64,000 bases of DNA from CADCTB01 sp035494015 (GTDB taxonomy: Bacteria > Actinomycetota > Acidimicrobiia > Acidimicrobiales > AC-14), in assembly GCA_035494015.1 (NCBI GenBank), contig DATJHJ010000059.1, positions 1 through 64,000 on the forward strand, written 5' to 3'. A program made the translations under genes and the position numbers. The notes below the pieces were generated by a model. It was not told the DNA's origin. It ran no database searches and saw only the letters and a list, made by a program, of their open reading frames with translations. Each line of letters opens with the position of its first letter. Position 1 is the first letter of the stretch. Shown here piece after piece: positions 33,466 through 42,072 of the stretch.

Positions 33466-34155
33466 ATGGGCGAGATGGTGGAGTTCCCGACGAATGGTAC
33501 GACCGGCGGCGGTTACCTGGCCCCGGCCACGGAAGGCGCCGGGCTCGGCGTCATCGTGGTCCAGGAGTGGTGGGGCCTGGTCGACCACATCATCGAGGTC
33601 TGCGACCGGTTCGCGGCCGAGGGCTTCACCGCGCTGGCCCCCGACCTGTACCACGGCAAGAAGGTGCCCAACAAGGAGCCGGACGAGGCCATGCGGGCGC
33701 TGATGGCCCTCGACCTGGAGCGGGCGGCCAAGGATCTCTCGGGTGGCCTGGACTTCCTCATGGCCCACGAGGCTGTCCGAGGTAGCGGCGCGGGCGTGGT
33801 CGGCTTCTGCGCCGGAGGCGGCCTGGCCCTGTGGCTGGCCACCCTGCGGCCGGACACCATCCGGGCCGCCGTCCCGTTCTACGGCATCGCCCCGAACGGG
33901 GCCGAGCCCGACTGGTCGGCGCTCACTGCGTCCGTGGAGGGCCATTACGCCGAGCACGACGACCTCGCCAACCAGGAGGCGGTCGCCTCCTTCGTCGCCC
34001 GGCTGCAGGAGCTGGGGAAGGAGGTCCGGGTCTTCACCTACCCGGGCACCACCCATGCCTTCTTCAACGACACCCGGCCCGAGGTCTACGACGACGACGC
34101 CGCCCGCCAGGCATGGGTCCGCACCCTGGAGTTCCTCCGCGCCAAGCTGGGCTGA
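33466..34155 (+). CDS. Dienelactone hydrolase family protein
   Basis: 229-residue alpha/beta hydrolase. Catalytic triad visible: Cys in GFCAGGGLALW, Asp in EHDDLANQ, His in TTHAFFNDT; further family motifs VQEWWGLVDHI and DRFAAEGFTALAPDLYHG. It hydrolyses dienelactones or related esters. ATG 33466 is preferred (AGAAGG 5 nt upstream); an in-frame TTG at 33448 overlaps the previous gene. An intradiol dioxygenase is encoded nearby on the other strand, which could hint at aromatic ring-cleavage products, but no complete pathway is present. Confidence 0.92.
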   Translation: MGEMVEFPTNGTTGGGYLAPATEGAGLGVIVVQEWWGLVDHIIEVCDRFAAEGFTALAPDLYHGKKVPNKEPDEAMRALMALDLERAAKDLSGGLDFLMAHEAVRGSGAGVVGFCAGGGLALWLATLRPDTIRAAVPFYGIAPNGAEPDWSALTASVEGHYAEHDDLANQEAVASFVARLQELGKEVRVFTYPGTTHAFFNDTRPEVYDDDAARQAWVRTLEFLRAKLG

Positions 34156-34196
34156 TCAAGAGGTATCAGGCCGGGCCCCTACCGACTCTGGGGGAC

Positions 34197-34427
34197 ATGT
34201 ACACCCAGCAGCTGCGCGACATCCGCCAGTTGGAAGGCCGGGCCGTCACGGTCCGCCTGGCCGACGGGAGCGTCCTCGACCGTGTCCCCCTCGTCCTGGC
34301 CCGGCGGGGCTCGCTGTGGGTGGTGCGCGACGGCGAGGATCTGTTCCTCCCCCTCGACCGCGTGGTGCACGTCTGCGACGCCCCGCCCTTCCGGCCCCGG
34401 ATGACCTCGTCGGCCCCGAACGCCTAG
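34197..34427 (+). CDS. Small hypothetical beta-rich protein
   Basis: 76 residues (MYTQQLRDIRQLEGRAVTVR..., LADGSVLDRVPLVLARRGSLWVVRDGEDLFLPLDRVVHV). Alternating hydrophobic strands suggest a small SH3-like or Sm-like barrel. ATG 34197 follows GGGGA. Its stop overlaps the opposite-strand dioxygenase gene by 4 nt. No family recognised. Confidence 0.55.
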   Translation: MYTQQLRDIRQLEGRAVTVRLADGSVLDRVPLVLARRGSLWVVRDGEDLFLPLDRVVHVCDAPPFRPRMTSSAPNA

Positions 34428-35203
34428 GCCTGCAGCCCGATGTCGAAGGTGCCGGCGTAGCCGGTGGCGCTCGGGCTCACCGGGAGCAGGAGCTGGCCGT
34501 TGCTCTGCCGGTAGATGCTGTCGGCCGAGTTGGTGGTGTCCCGCTTGCCGTGGCTGCTGTAGGGCGCCTTGGCGTGCACGGTATCGGTGACGCCCTCGTC
34601 GAAGAACAGCTGGCTGGTGAAGGCCTGCCCCTGGGGAGTGCGGATCTTGAAGTGGATGTGGACGGCCCGGCCCATGTACCAACCCGGGTAGATGGTGGTG
34701 AAGGTGGCGGCCCCGTTGGCGTCCGTCGTCTGGAAGCCGCGCAGGAACTTCTTGCCCACGCTGCGGTTGGCGGCGACGTCGGAGTAGACGCCGGTGGCGT
34801 CGCACTGCCACACGTCGACGTTGGCCCCGGCCAGGGCGACGCAGCCCGCCGAACCGACCCGGGACACCCGGAACGCCAGCGTGAGGGGGACGCCGTCGGC
34901 CGTCGGCCCGCCTGAGGGATCGGGCCGGATGTCTGACCGGTTGAGCTTCTCGTCGACGAAGTACGGCCCCTCGGTCAGCTCGGGCTTGACGACGCATGTC
35001 GGGGTGGCGACGGCCACCGTCGCCGCGGTAGCAGGGGCCGCGGTCGTCGCCGTCGTGGCCACGGTGGTCGATGTCGCCGGGGAGGCGGTGGACTTCCCGC
35101 TCGAACCGCAGGCGGGGAGGATGACGGCGGCCGCCCCGCCCAGGAGCAGCAGGGCCTCCCGCCGGCTGAGGATGCGCCCGAGCTGCTCGTCGTCGTCGAT
35201 CAT
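34424..35203 (-). CDS. Exported intradiol ring-cleavage dioxygenase-like protein
   Basis: 259 residues. The N-terminus carries SRREALLLLGGAAAVILPACG: a twin-Arg (Tat) signal merged with a lipobox Cys, followed by an Ala/Thr linker. The dioxygenase fold shows TEGPYFVDEKLNRSDIRPD (first Fe-ligand Tyr), VDVWQCDATGVYSD, and TIYPGWYMGRAVHIHFKI (second Tyr and the two His ligands). Non-haem Fe(III) enzyme, normally opening catechol rings; in exported homologues the substrate is unknown. A good ribosome binding site (AAAGGA) precedes ATG 35203, and the gene follows the sensor kinase by 4-nt overlap. Confidence 0.88.
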   Translation of the reverse strand: MIDDDEQLGRILSRREALLLLGGAAAVILPACGSSGKSTASPATSTTVATTATTAAPATAATVAVATPTCVVKPELTEGPYFVDEKLNRSDIRPDPSGGPTADGVPLTLAFRVSRVGSAGCVALAGANVDVWQCDATGVYSDVAANRSVGKKFLRGFQTTDANGAATFTTIYPGWYMGRAVHIHFKIRTPQGQAFTSQLFFDEGVTDTVHAKAPYSSHGKRDTTNSADSIYRQSNGQLLLPVSPSATGYAGTFDIGLQA

Positions 35204-36654
35204 CGGATCGTCCTTTCAACAGTCTTGACTGCGGGAACGATGGGGCCCGGGCCCGGCGGGCTGGCACCCACCGGCAGGATCACCGTGAAACGAGCCCCCC
35301 CTCCGGGCGCGGTGTCCAGGCGAATGTCGCCGTGGTGGGCGGCGACGATCTCCGAGACGATCGACAGCCCCAGCCCCGTGCCCTTGCGGGCGTGCTCGGT
35401 GGTGGGCTCGCCCTGCCAGAAGCGGTCGAAGACACGCTCCGCCTCGTCGGAGGTCATCCCCGGGCCGTCGTCGGCGACGACCAGCGTGGTCGACGCCTCG
35501 TCGGCGGCCAGTGTCACCGACACCGCGGTGGTCGGCGTGGTGTGCTCTCGCACGTTGGCCAGCAGGTTGTCGACCACCTGGCGCAGCCGGTGGCCGTCCC
35601 CGGTGGCGACCACGGGCACTTGGCCGACGTCGACCTGCAGCGGGCGATCGGGCTCGACGGCCCGGGCCGCGGTCACGGCGTCGAGGACGAGGGCGGTCAG
35701 GTCGACCGGCGCCGCCTCCAGCGGCCGCCCCTGGTCGAGGCGGGCCAGCAGCAGCAGGTCCTCCACCAAGTCGGTCATGCGGACGGCCTCCCGCTCGATC
35801 CGAGCCATGGCCCGCTCGACGTCGCCCGGCCCGTTGGCCCCCTGGCGGTACAGCTCGGCATAGCCACGGATGGACGTCAGCGGGGTCCGCAGCTCATGCG
35901 AGGCGTCGGCCGCGAACCGGCGGGTGCGAGCCTCCGACGCGGTCTTGGCCGCCACTGCATCCTCGATCCGGTCGAGCATCTGGTTCAGGGCGTTCCCCAG
36001 GTCGGCGACCTCGCTGGCCCCCTTGGGCAGCGGCGCCCGCTCGGACAGCTCGCCCTCGGCGATCCGCTCCGCGGTGGAGATCATCTCGTCGATGGGGCGG
36101 AGGCCCCGGCGAACGGTGAACCACACGATGATCCCGGCCAGGGCCACGGCCAGGACGCAGCCGGCAAGCACCGTGCCCGTGGCCGTGCGCACCGTGGCGT
36201 CGACGTCGCGCAGGGAGATCGCCGCGGCCAGGGTGCCGCCGTCAGGCTGGCGGGTCACCAGCACCCGGTAGTGGAGGTCGCCCCCGCCCACCGACCCGAC
36301 CGTCACCGGGGCGCCCGGCGTGGTCACGTGCGACACGTCGGGCAGCGGGTCGGGATCGTCGCCCCGCCCGGACGCCACCGTGGACTCCACGTTGCCCGCC
36401 GCGTCCCGGCTCACAAAGGCGTACCGCCGGACGTCGAAGGGCGACCCTTCGTCCGGCTGCCCGGGGGAAGGCCCGGGCGTGGGCCGGCGGCCGAACCCGC
36501 CGTGCGGCGCCACTGCCGTGGTCTGGGTGGCCAGCTCCTGGTCGACGTCGGCGATGAGGCGGTGCTCCATGGTGACGACGATCAGCACCCCCGCACCCCC
36601 GGTGACCGCGGCCACGACGGCCAGGATGACGGCCACCAACCGCCGGCGGATCAT
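35200..36654 (-). CDS. Two-component sensor histidine kinase
   Basis: 484 residues, membrane. TM1 about 8-28 (AVILAVVAAVTGGAGVLIVVT), a ~130-residue periplasmic sensor region of unknown ligand, TM2 about 160-180 (VLAGCVLAVALAGIIVWF), HAMP (RRGLRPIDEMISTAERIAEGE), HisKA with ASHELRTPLTSIRGY (phospho-His near 253), then HATPase with NLLANVREHT (N box), VVADDGPGMT (G1) and GTGLGLSIV (G2). It is encoded just downstream of its response regulator. The dioxygenase next to it may be a target. Confidence 0.95.
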   Translation of the reverse strand: MIRRRLVAVILAVVAAVTGGAGVLIVVTMEHRLIADVDQELATQTTAVAPHGGFGRRPTPGPSPGQPDEGSPFDVRRYAFVSRDAAGNVESTVASGRGDDPDPLPDVSHVTTPGAPVTVGSVGGGDLHYRVLVTRQPDGGTLAAAISLRDVDATVRTATGTVLAGCVLAVALAGIIVWFTVRRGLRPIDEMISTAERIAEGELSERAPLPKGASEVADLGNALNQMLDRIEDAVAAKTASEARTRRFAADASHELRTPLTSIRGYAELYRQGANGPGDVERAMARIEREAVRMTDLVEDLLLLARLDQGRPLEAAPVDLTALVLDAVTAARAVEPDRPLQVDVGQVPVVATGDGHRLRQVVDNLLANVREHTTPTTAVSVTLAADEASTTLVVADDGPGMTSDEAERVFDRFWQGEPTTEHARKGTGLGLSIVSEIVAAHHGDIRLDTAPGGGARFTVILPVGASPPGPGPIVPAVKTVERTIR

Positions 36655-36663
36655 CGGCGCATC

Positions 36664-36685
36664 GCGGTCGCGGTCGCGGTCGCGG

Positions 36686-36687
<2 letters not shown>
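36664..36687. repeat. Four tandem GCGGTC hexamers between regulator and kinase genes
   Basis: GCGGTC repeated four times (36664-36687), followed by a degenerate fifth unit, covering the spacer between the response regulator stop and the kinase start. Copy number is probably slippage-prone and sets the distance between the two genes. Confidence 0.6.
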
Positions 36688-37372
<685 letters not shown>

Positions 37373-37474
37373 GGGACCAGTACAGCGGACCAAGCTGGGA
37401 ACTCCCTCACAGCGCGCTGTGAGCTTCCGTGAACGTGCCCGGGCGAACGGGCAAGCCCGCGCCCCGGAACGCGC

Positions 37475-37502
37475 TTGGACAAGCGACGAGATCTCGTACG
37501 AT
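37475..37502 (+). promoter_or_regulatory. Promoter and palindrome of the second toxin-antitoxin pair
   Basis: -35 TTGGAC (37475-37480), 16-nt spacer, -10 TACGAT (37497-37502), then 6 nt to ATG 37509 (leaderless). The perfect 12-bp palindrome ACGAGATCTCGT (37486-37497) lies between the two boxes and touches the -10, fitting autorepression. Confidence 0.65.
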
Positions 37503-37508
37503 GTCCGC

Positions 37509-37724
37509 ATGGCTACGGTGCCGGTGGACTTGGATGCTGACCTCGTCGCGAAAGTGCAGCAAGTAGCCGGCGACGACGCAGTGACCGCGTTCGTCGAGGC
37601 CGCTGTACGTCGGGACTTGGACAACGAAGCCTTCGGCCGCCTCTTGGACGACATCGAGGCTGAAACGGGGCCAGTTCCCGAAGACGTCGACGCCGAGGCC
37701 GAGCGCTTCTGGCGCGCTTCCTGA
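37509..37724 (+). CDS. Antitoxin of the second VapBC-type pair
   Basis: 71 residues: MATVPVDLDADLVAKVQQVAGDDAVTAFVEAAVRRDLDNEAF, a short beta-strand and helices as in ribbon-helix-helix-type antitoxins, then an acidic C-terminus (ETGPVPEDVDAEAERFW) that would wrap the toxin. Its TGA (37722-37724) overlaps the toxin's CTG start by CTGA. Start ATG 37509 fits the leaderless promoter. Confidence 0.78.
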   Translation: MATVPVDLDADLVAKVQQVAGDDAVTAFVEAAVRRDLDNEAFGRLLDDIEAETGPVPEDVDAEAERFWRAS

Positions 37725-38398
37725 TCCTCGACACCGAGGCGGTCAACGCGCTCTCGCGGCCCGAATCGCGCGGAGTCTTGCGCAAGCGAGCGCTTGCCAT
37801 CGCCCGTCGTGCGCAGCGCGAGCGTGCCGAGCGCGTCGTCCCGCTCCCGGTGTTGGCGGAGGTCTACCGGGGTGATGCGAGCGACGCCTGCGTCGATCGC
37901 TTGTTCGTCAACGGCGTCCGCCGCCTGGCTCTGGATCTCCGGACGACCCGTCTCGCGGGCCAGCTTCGCTCCGGCGCGGGGACTGGATCGGCAGTCGATG
38001 CCATCGTAGTGGCCAGCGCCATCCGGCTCGGCGGCGGCATTGTCGCGACCGTGGATTCCGACGATCTGAAACGCCTGGCCGCGACTACCCGAACATGGCC
38101 ATCTGGTCGCTCAAGGAGGGATGACGGGACCCTCGATCAGCGGCAGCTCAGCCGGGCTGCCAAGGTCAGCCGCGTCTTTCGACGACGCGTTCATCGAGGC
38201 GGGCGGGTCGCTGTCGACGTGGCTCGTGCTGGTTTCGGTCAAGGCGCCCAGCGCGACAAGCAGGCCGACGTGGGCGCCGCGGTTGGGACCGAGCGGCCGA
38301 CGCTGACCCACGATTGGGTGGCGTTCGGTGCCCCCGTGCAAAGCGACGACCAGTGTCGGTTCCTTCGAAGCCGCTCGCAGGCCCCCGGCCCCCTCTAG
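37721..38398 (+). CDS. vapC: PIN-domain toxin (VapC-like), apparent C-terminal frameshift
   Basis: PIN ribonuclease. All four acidic positions are present: D in LILDTEAVNAL, E in LPVLAEVYRGD, D in GSAVDAIVVASA, D in ATVDSDDLKRLA. The frame begins at CTG 37721, overlapping the antitoxin TGA; no ATG, GTG or TTG lies between. After LKRLA the frame runs on as TTRTWPSGRSRRDD... for ~90 non-homologous residues. Shifting by one base after the LA codons gives RDYPNMAIWSLKEG and a TGA at 38122-38124, the expected VapC end (~134 aa). So a one-base deletion near 38083 is likely, or a sequencing error. Confidence 0.75.
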   Translation: MILDTEAVNALSRPESRGVLRKRALAIARRAQRERAERVVPLPVLAEVYRGDASDACVDRLFVNGVRRLALDLRTTRLAGQLRSGAGTGSAVDAIVVASAIRLGGGIVATVDSDDLKRLAATTRTWPSGRSRRDDGTLDQRQLSRAAKVSRVFRRRVHRGGRVAVDVARAGFGQGAQRDKQADVGAAVGTERPTLTHDWVAFGAPVQSDDQCRFLRSRSQAPGPL

Positions 38399-38460
38399 GA
38401 TCACCCGAAAATCGACGGCGCCGAGGTCTCGGCGCCAGTGAAGCCGGAAGGGGAACTGTC
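38125..38460. other. 336-nt stretch with no convincing gene
   Basis: Short ORFs on both strands (for example 38121-38306 plus strand and 38111-38404 minus strand) have no recognisable domain and appear to be by-products of composition. The region lies behind the frameshifted toxin. AAGGGGAA near 38448 belongs to the next gene. Confidence 0.4.
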
Positions 38461-38880
38461 GTGTCCCAAGAGCAGCTGAAGCTGCAGGTCCGACGTCATT
38501 TCGAGGAGGTGCTCAACCAAGGCCGCATCGATGTCATCGAGGAGATCTACGCACCGACGTACGTCCTGCACGCTCCCGTGAGCACTGGCGACACCGTCGG
38601 CTATGCCGGCCTCACCCAGCGCGTCCTCGACTTTCGCACGGGCTTCCCCGATATCGCATTCACGGTCGACGACCTCATCGCTGACGGAGGTCGAGCCTCG
38701 GCTCGCTACACGTTCGTCGGCACGCACACCGGGCAGTTCGGCCCCCTGGCTCCCACCGGCCGGGCGATCGACGTCTCGGGGATCCTCTACGTCCTCGGCG
38801 AGGACGGGCGGATGGCCGAAGGATGGAGCGGCTTCGACAGCCTGGCCATGATGCAGCAGCTGGGTGTCGCCGGCGGGTAG
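38461..38880 (+). CDS. SnoaL-like / ester cyclase family protein
   Basis: 139 residues, NTF2-like fold: VRRHFEEVLNQGRIDVIEEIYAPTYVLHAP, TQRVLDFRTGFPDIAFTVDDLIADGGRASARYTFVGTHTG, GRAIDVSGILYVLGEDGRMAEGW. This is the SnoaL/ester-cyclase pattern, with DIAFTVDDLIA and TGTHTG hallmarks. Small-molecule isomerase or binding role; the substrate is unknown. GTG 38461 with AAGGGGAA 6-8 nt upstream. Confidence 0.88.
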   Translation: MSQEQLKLQVRRHFEEVLNQGRIDVIEEIYAPTYVLHAPVSTGDTVGYAGLTQRVLDFRTGFPDIAFTVDDLIADGGRASARYTFVGTHTGQFGPLAPTGRAIDVSGILYVLGEDGRMAEGWSGFDSLAMMQQLGVAGG

Positions 38881-38893
38881 CGGGGACGAACGC

Positions 38894-39523
38894 CTACCTG
38901 ACCAGTGAGGCGACCACGTTGATGGTCACGGCCACCACGACGGTGCCGAAGAGGTACGACAGCAGGGCGTGGTGGGTGGCGACGCGACGGAGCTGCTTGT
39001 TCGTGAAGCCGGTGTCGGACACCTGGTAGGTCATGCCGATGGTCAGGGCCAGATAGGCGAAGTCGCGGTAGTCGGGGGCCTCGTCGCCCGGGAAGTCCAC
39101 ACCGCCCCCGGTCACGTAGTGCAGCCGCGCGTAGCGCAGCATGTAGACGGTGTGGACGGTCATCCAGGACAGGAGCACGGTGACGAGGACGAGGGCCGTG
39201 TAGCCGGCCAGCGCCGCCCCCTTCTCGGACTGCGACTTGAGCAGCGTCAGGCCCACACCGACCAGGCTGGTGGCGCTGGCCGCCACCAGCAGGACGTCGG
39301 CCAGGAACCGGGAGTTGTCCTCCCGCATGGCCAACGCCTCGGTCCGCGCCCCGTCGAGGGGGAGGACCGCGACCAGCACGCGGGCGATCAGCACGCCCGC
39401 CCCCACGTCCCAGCCGAGGAGGGACGCGACCTGCCAGGGCAGCAGGAACGCAGCAACCACGCCGGCCACCAGGGCGCAGGCGCCGCTGATGGCGAGCCGG
39501 TCCCGGGCCAGGCGGAGGCGCAC
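38894..39523 (-). CDS. DUF1345 integral membrane protein
   Basis: 209 residues. Signature of DUF1345: SWMTVHTVYMLRYARLHYVTGGGVDFPGDEAPDYRDFAYLALTIGMTYQVSDT, followed by HALLSYLFGTVVVAVTINVVASL. Five hydrophobic segments. Function unknown. GTG 39523, with TAGTCT on the minus strand 8 nt upstream (39532-39537), suggests a leaderless transcript. Confidence 0.9.
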   Translation of the reverse strand: MRLRLARDRLAISGACALVAGVVAAFLLPWQVASLLGWDVGAGVLIARVLVAVLPLDGARTEALAMREDNSRFLADVLLVAASATSLVGVGLTLLKSQSEKGAALAGYTALVLVTVLLSWMTVHTVYMLRYARLHYVTGGGVDFPGDEAPDYRDFAYLALTIGMTYQVSDTGFTNKQLRRVATHHALLSYLFGTVVVAVTINVVASLVR

Positions 39524-39572
39524 GGCCCCCGAGACTAGAGAACCCCGGCACCCCTCACCTGATGGGGCACTC

Positions 39573-39749
39573 CTAGTTCTTGCGGGCCTTGTCGCGGAGG
39601 TAGTTGTAGATCGTGTCCGTCATGCCCTGGACGTTGTGCTTCGTGCGGGCGTGCTCGCTCACCTTGGCCTTCAGCTCGTCCTCGCTGGCGGCGCGGACGG
39701 TGTAGCCGCACCCTTCGGCTCCGGCCTTGGCACAGCTGTGCTCGTACAT
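39573..39749 (-). CDS. DUF1059 small protein
   Basis: 58 residues: CAKAGAEGCGYTVRAASEDELKAKVSEHARTKHNVQGM, with a conserved Cys pair (SC...GC) and the HxxxxH-like KH motif. It matches the DUF1059 family of short proteins in actinobacteria and archaea (start MYEHSCA, end YLRDKARKN). ATG 39749 has GGAGAGG 6 nt upstream, a clear ribosome binding site. Possible metal-binding protein. It is read in a different frame from a longer spurious ORF on the same strand. Confidence 0.85.
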   Translation of the reverse strand: MYEHSCAKAGAEGCGYTVRAASEDELKAKVSEHARTKHNVQGMTDTIYNYLRDKARKN

Positions 39750-39809
39750 GTCGATCCTCTCCGTGGATGGCGTCGTACGTGTTCGGCACCGCCCGCGTCG
39801 GCGGATGAA

Positions 39810-39974
39810 TCAGCGCAGCTCGTCGCCCTCGTCGACCGGCTCTTCGATGGCCTGCTCGAGGGCGTCGGCCTCCGGCACCTCGGCGTCGAGGACGGGCGGG
39901 ACGAACCCAGGATCGGCGGCCACGGGCTGGGCCTGCTCGAGGGCGTCCGGCGCGGGAACCTCTTGGTCGGTCAT
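39810..39974 (-). CDS. Small acidic protein with two DALEQA repeats
   Basis: 54 residues, strongly acidic: EVPAPDALEQAQPVAADP and VPEADALEQAIEEPVDEGDE. The paired (P)xADALEQA motif is known from short actinobacterial hypothetical proteins. Start ATG 39974, divergent from the nucleotidyltransferase gene. Function unknown. Confidence 0.65.
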   Translation of the reverse strand: MTDQEVPAPDALEQAQPVAADPGFVPPVLDAEVPEADALEQAIEEPVDEGDELR

Positions 39975-40017
39975 GACGTCCAGTTTGCCCCCGGGAGCGG
40001 GGGGTACTTCACACCCC

Positions 40018-40644
40018 ATGGGCCATGGACCGCCACCGGACGGCGCCGAGGTCGACGAAGGGCGCTTTCTCGCCGTCCTGCGCGACGCGATCGCCGCCCT
40101 GGAGGGCAAGGACATCCCGTACCTGCTCATGGGCGGGATCAGCTCGGCCACCCTCGGCCGGCCCCGGGGCACCAACGACATCGACATCTTCGTCCGCCCG
40201 GAATCGGCCCGGCTGACGTTGGAGGCCCTCGACTCGGCCGGGTTCACCACCCAGGAGACCGACCCCACCTGGCTGTTCAAGGGGTTCAAGGACGACATCA
40301 TGGTCGACGTCATCTTCCGGTCGACCGGGGACATCTACCTGGACGACGAGATGTTGGCCCGCGCCCAGGTGGCCGACGTCCGGGGTTGCGCCGCCCGGAT
40401 CATCCCGCCGGAGGATCTGCTCATCATCAAGGCCCTGGCCGCGGCCGAGCACATGCCCCACCACTGGCACGACGCCCTGGGCGTGATCACCGGCTCCGAC
40501 CTCGACTGGGACTACCTGGTCTCCCGGGCCCGCCGCCACGGCGCCCGCCGGGTGCTCAGCCTGCTGCTCTACGCCCAGTCCAACGACCTCGGCGTGCCGG
40601 TCAAGCCCGTGCGGGCCCTGTTCGAGTCGATCTTCGAGGCATGA
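40018..40644 (+). CDS. Minimal nucleotidyltransferase-fold protein
   Basis: 208 residues. Nucleotidyltransferase motif: YLLMGGISSATLGRPRGTNDIDIFV (GG...D-x-D with TNDIDI), then FTTQETDPTWLFKGFKDDIMVDVIFRS, providing a third Asp. The C-terminal half resembles the AbiEii/DUF6036-type partner domain (PEDLLIIKALAAAEH and HWHDALGVI). Could be an antitoxin-type NTase, an orphan tRNA-modifying enzyme or a kanamycin-nucleotidyltransferase relative; no partner gene is adjacent. ATG 40018. Confidence 0.8.
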   Translation: MGHGPPPDGAEVDEGRFLAVLRDAIAALEGKDIPYLLMGGISSATLGRPRGTNDIDIFVRPESARLTLEALDSAGFTTQETDPTWLFKGFKDDIMVDVIFRSTGDIYLDDEMLARAQVADVRGCAARIIPPEDLLIIKALAAAEHMPHHWHDALGVITGSDLDWDYLVSRARRHGARRVLSLLLYAQSNDLGVPVKPVRALFESIFEA

Positions 40645-40654
40645 CCGGGACCGG

Positions 40655-40906
40655 ATGATCGAGCCCGAGGACTACGCCCGCCAGCGCTTGCGCGACGCCC
40701 TCGCCACCGACACGCGGGTGGCCGAGCTCGGCGTGCAGGTGCGGACCGTCGCCGGCAAGGTGTTCCTGACCGGCCAGGTCCCCACCGAGGAGCGGCGGCA
40801 GGCCGTGGGGGTTGTCGCCGCCGAGATCCTGCCCGAGTTCGAGGTCCACAACGAGACCGTGGTCACCCCCGTGGCCGACGCCCCCCGGGTGGAGGAGATT
40901 CGGTGA
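40655..40906 (+). CDS. BON-domain protein
   Basis: 83 residues covering one BON fold: YARQRLRDALATDTRVAELGVQVRTVAGKVFLTGQVPTEERRQAVGVVAAEIL, ending EVHNETVVTP. BON domains bind phospholipid membranes or other ligands. No signal peptide, so it is cytoplasmic. Its TGA overlaps the next gene's GTG (GTGA), coupling it to the phosphoesterase. Confidence 0.87.
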   Translation: MIEPEDYARQRLRDALATDTRVAELGVQVRTVAGKVFLTGQVPTEERRQAVGVVAAEILPEFEVHNETVVTPVADAPRVEEIR

Positions 40907-41655
40907 TTCGTATCGCGGCCGTGGGCGACGTGCACTTCGGCCAGGACTCGGCGGGCGCGCTGCGACCGCACCTTGAGACCCTCGCCGAGCACGCCGACCT
41001 GCTCCTCCTGGCCGGCGACCTGACCCGCCTCGGCGTGCCCGAGGAGGCCGCCGTCCTGGCCCGGGAGCTGGGCGACGTCCCGGTGCCCATCGTCGCCGTC
41101 CTGGGCAACCACGACTACCACTCGGACCAGGAGAAGGCGGTGGCCGAGGTCCTGGAGGACGTGGGCGTCCGGGTCCTGGAAGGCGAGGGGACGCTGGTCG
41201 ATGTCGGCGGGACCCCCGTGGGCGTCGCCGGGACCAAAGGGTTCGGCGGGGGATTCGCCGGGGCGTGCGGCACGGACTTCGGCGAGCCGCTCATGAAGGA
41301 GTTCGTGCGCCACACCCAGGAGGCGGCCCGTCGCCTGGGCCAGGCCCTGGAGGATCTGACGGCCGCCGGGGCCTGTCATCGTGTCGCCCTGACCCACTAC
41401 GCCCCGACCGCGGGCACCCTCCAGGGCGAGCGGTTGGAGATCTACCCCTTCCTCGGCAGCTACCTGCTGGGCGAGGCGGTGGACCGGGCCGGCGCCGACC
41501 TGGCCGTGCACGGCCACGCCCACGGCGGCACCGAGAAGGGCTTCACGCCGGGCGGGATCCCCGTGCGGAACGTGGCCCAGCCGGTCATCAACCGGGCATA
41601 TAACGTCTACTGCCTCGACTGCGACCCCGAGCCCGACCCGGGCCCCCGGAGCTGA
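40903..41655 (+). CDS. Calcineurin-like metallophosphoesterase
   Basis: 250 residues. Metal-binding motifs: AVGDVHFG (D-x-H), LLAGDLTRLG (GD), LGNHDYH (GNHD), and the terminal AVHGHAHGG (GHxH). The middle carries ALTHYAPTAGTL. It hydrolyses phosphodiesters or phosphomonoesters; substrate unknown. Translationally coupled to the BON gene. The last 68 nt overlap a convergent membrane-protein gene. Confidence 0.92.
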   Translation: MIRIAAVGDVHFGQDSAGALRPHLETLAEHADLLLLAGDLTRLGVPEEAAVLARELGDVPVPIVAVLGNHDYHSDQEKAVAEVLEDVGVRVLEGEGTLVDVGGTPVGVAGTKGFGGGFAGACGTDFGEPLMKEFVRHTQEAARRLGQALEDLTAAGACHRVALTHYAPTAGTLQGERLEIYPFLGSYLLGEAVDRAGADLAVHGHAHGGTEKGFTPGGIPVRNVAQPVINRAYNVYCLDCDPEPDPGPRS

Positions 41656-41968
41656 CCCGGCGCAGCGGCGCCTCGACGCGGGAGCCCCGGCGCTGGTCGC
41701 CGCCGGCGAACATGGCCATGCCCAGAGCGACGACGAGCAGACCGATCGGCGTGGTCGTCAGGAGCCTCTTGTAGGCCGTCGTCCCGCACTCCGTGTCGGG
41801 CTCCCGGAAGGCCACCCAGCCGGCGGGGCCGCAGTTGTCGCTCCGCAGGTTCACGTGGAACGGGCCGAGGCGCTCGGTGGCCGGGCTGACCGGCAGGACG
41901 GCGGCGCCGACGATGATCAGGATTCCCAGGCCGATGGCGAGGAAGCCCGCGGACTTGCTTCTTCTCAA
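41588..41968 (-). CDS. Small membrane protein, two TM segments
   Basis: 126 residues. TM1 (LAIGLGILIIVGAAVLPV) and TM2 (LLVVALGMAMFAGG) flank an external loop with a Cys pair (NCGPAGWVAF and DTECGTTAY). The Arg/Gly-rich C-terminus overlaps the end of the phosphoesterase gene on the other strand. No family recognised; the last ~25 residues may be read from antisense of the phosphoesterase. Confidence 0.55.
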   Translation of the reverse strand: MRRSKSAGFLAIGLGILIIVGAAVLPVSPATERLGPFHVNLRSDNCGPAGWVAFREPDTECGTTAYKRLLTTTPIGLLVVALGMAMFAGGDQRRGSRVEAPLRRVSSGGPGRARGRSRGSRRYMPG

Positions 41969-42060
41969 TTGGACCCCCCGGTCACTCCGTTTGTCGGGTC
42001 GGTTGCCGCGTCGGCAGGGTGGGGGCGGAACTTGAGCGGCTTTTCGGGGAACTTCTCGGG

Positions 42061-42066
42061 TACCGT
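42061..42066 (+). promoter_or_regulatory. Leaderless -10 box (TACCGT) before GTG 42073
   Basis: TACCGT, 6 nt, then GTG 42073. It decides the start of the five-TM membrane protein. Confidence 0.5.
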
Positions 42067-42072
42067 TCCGCC

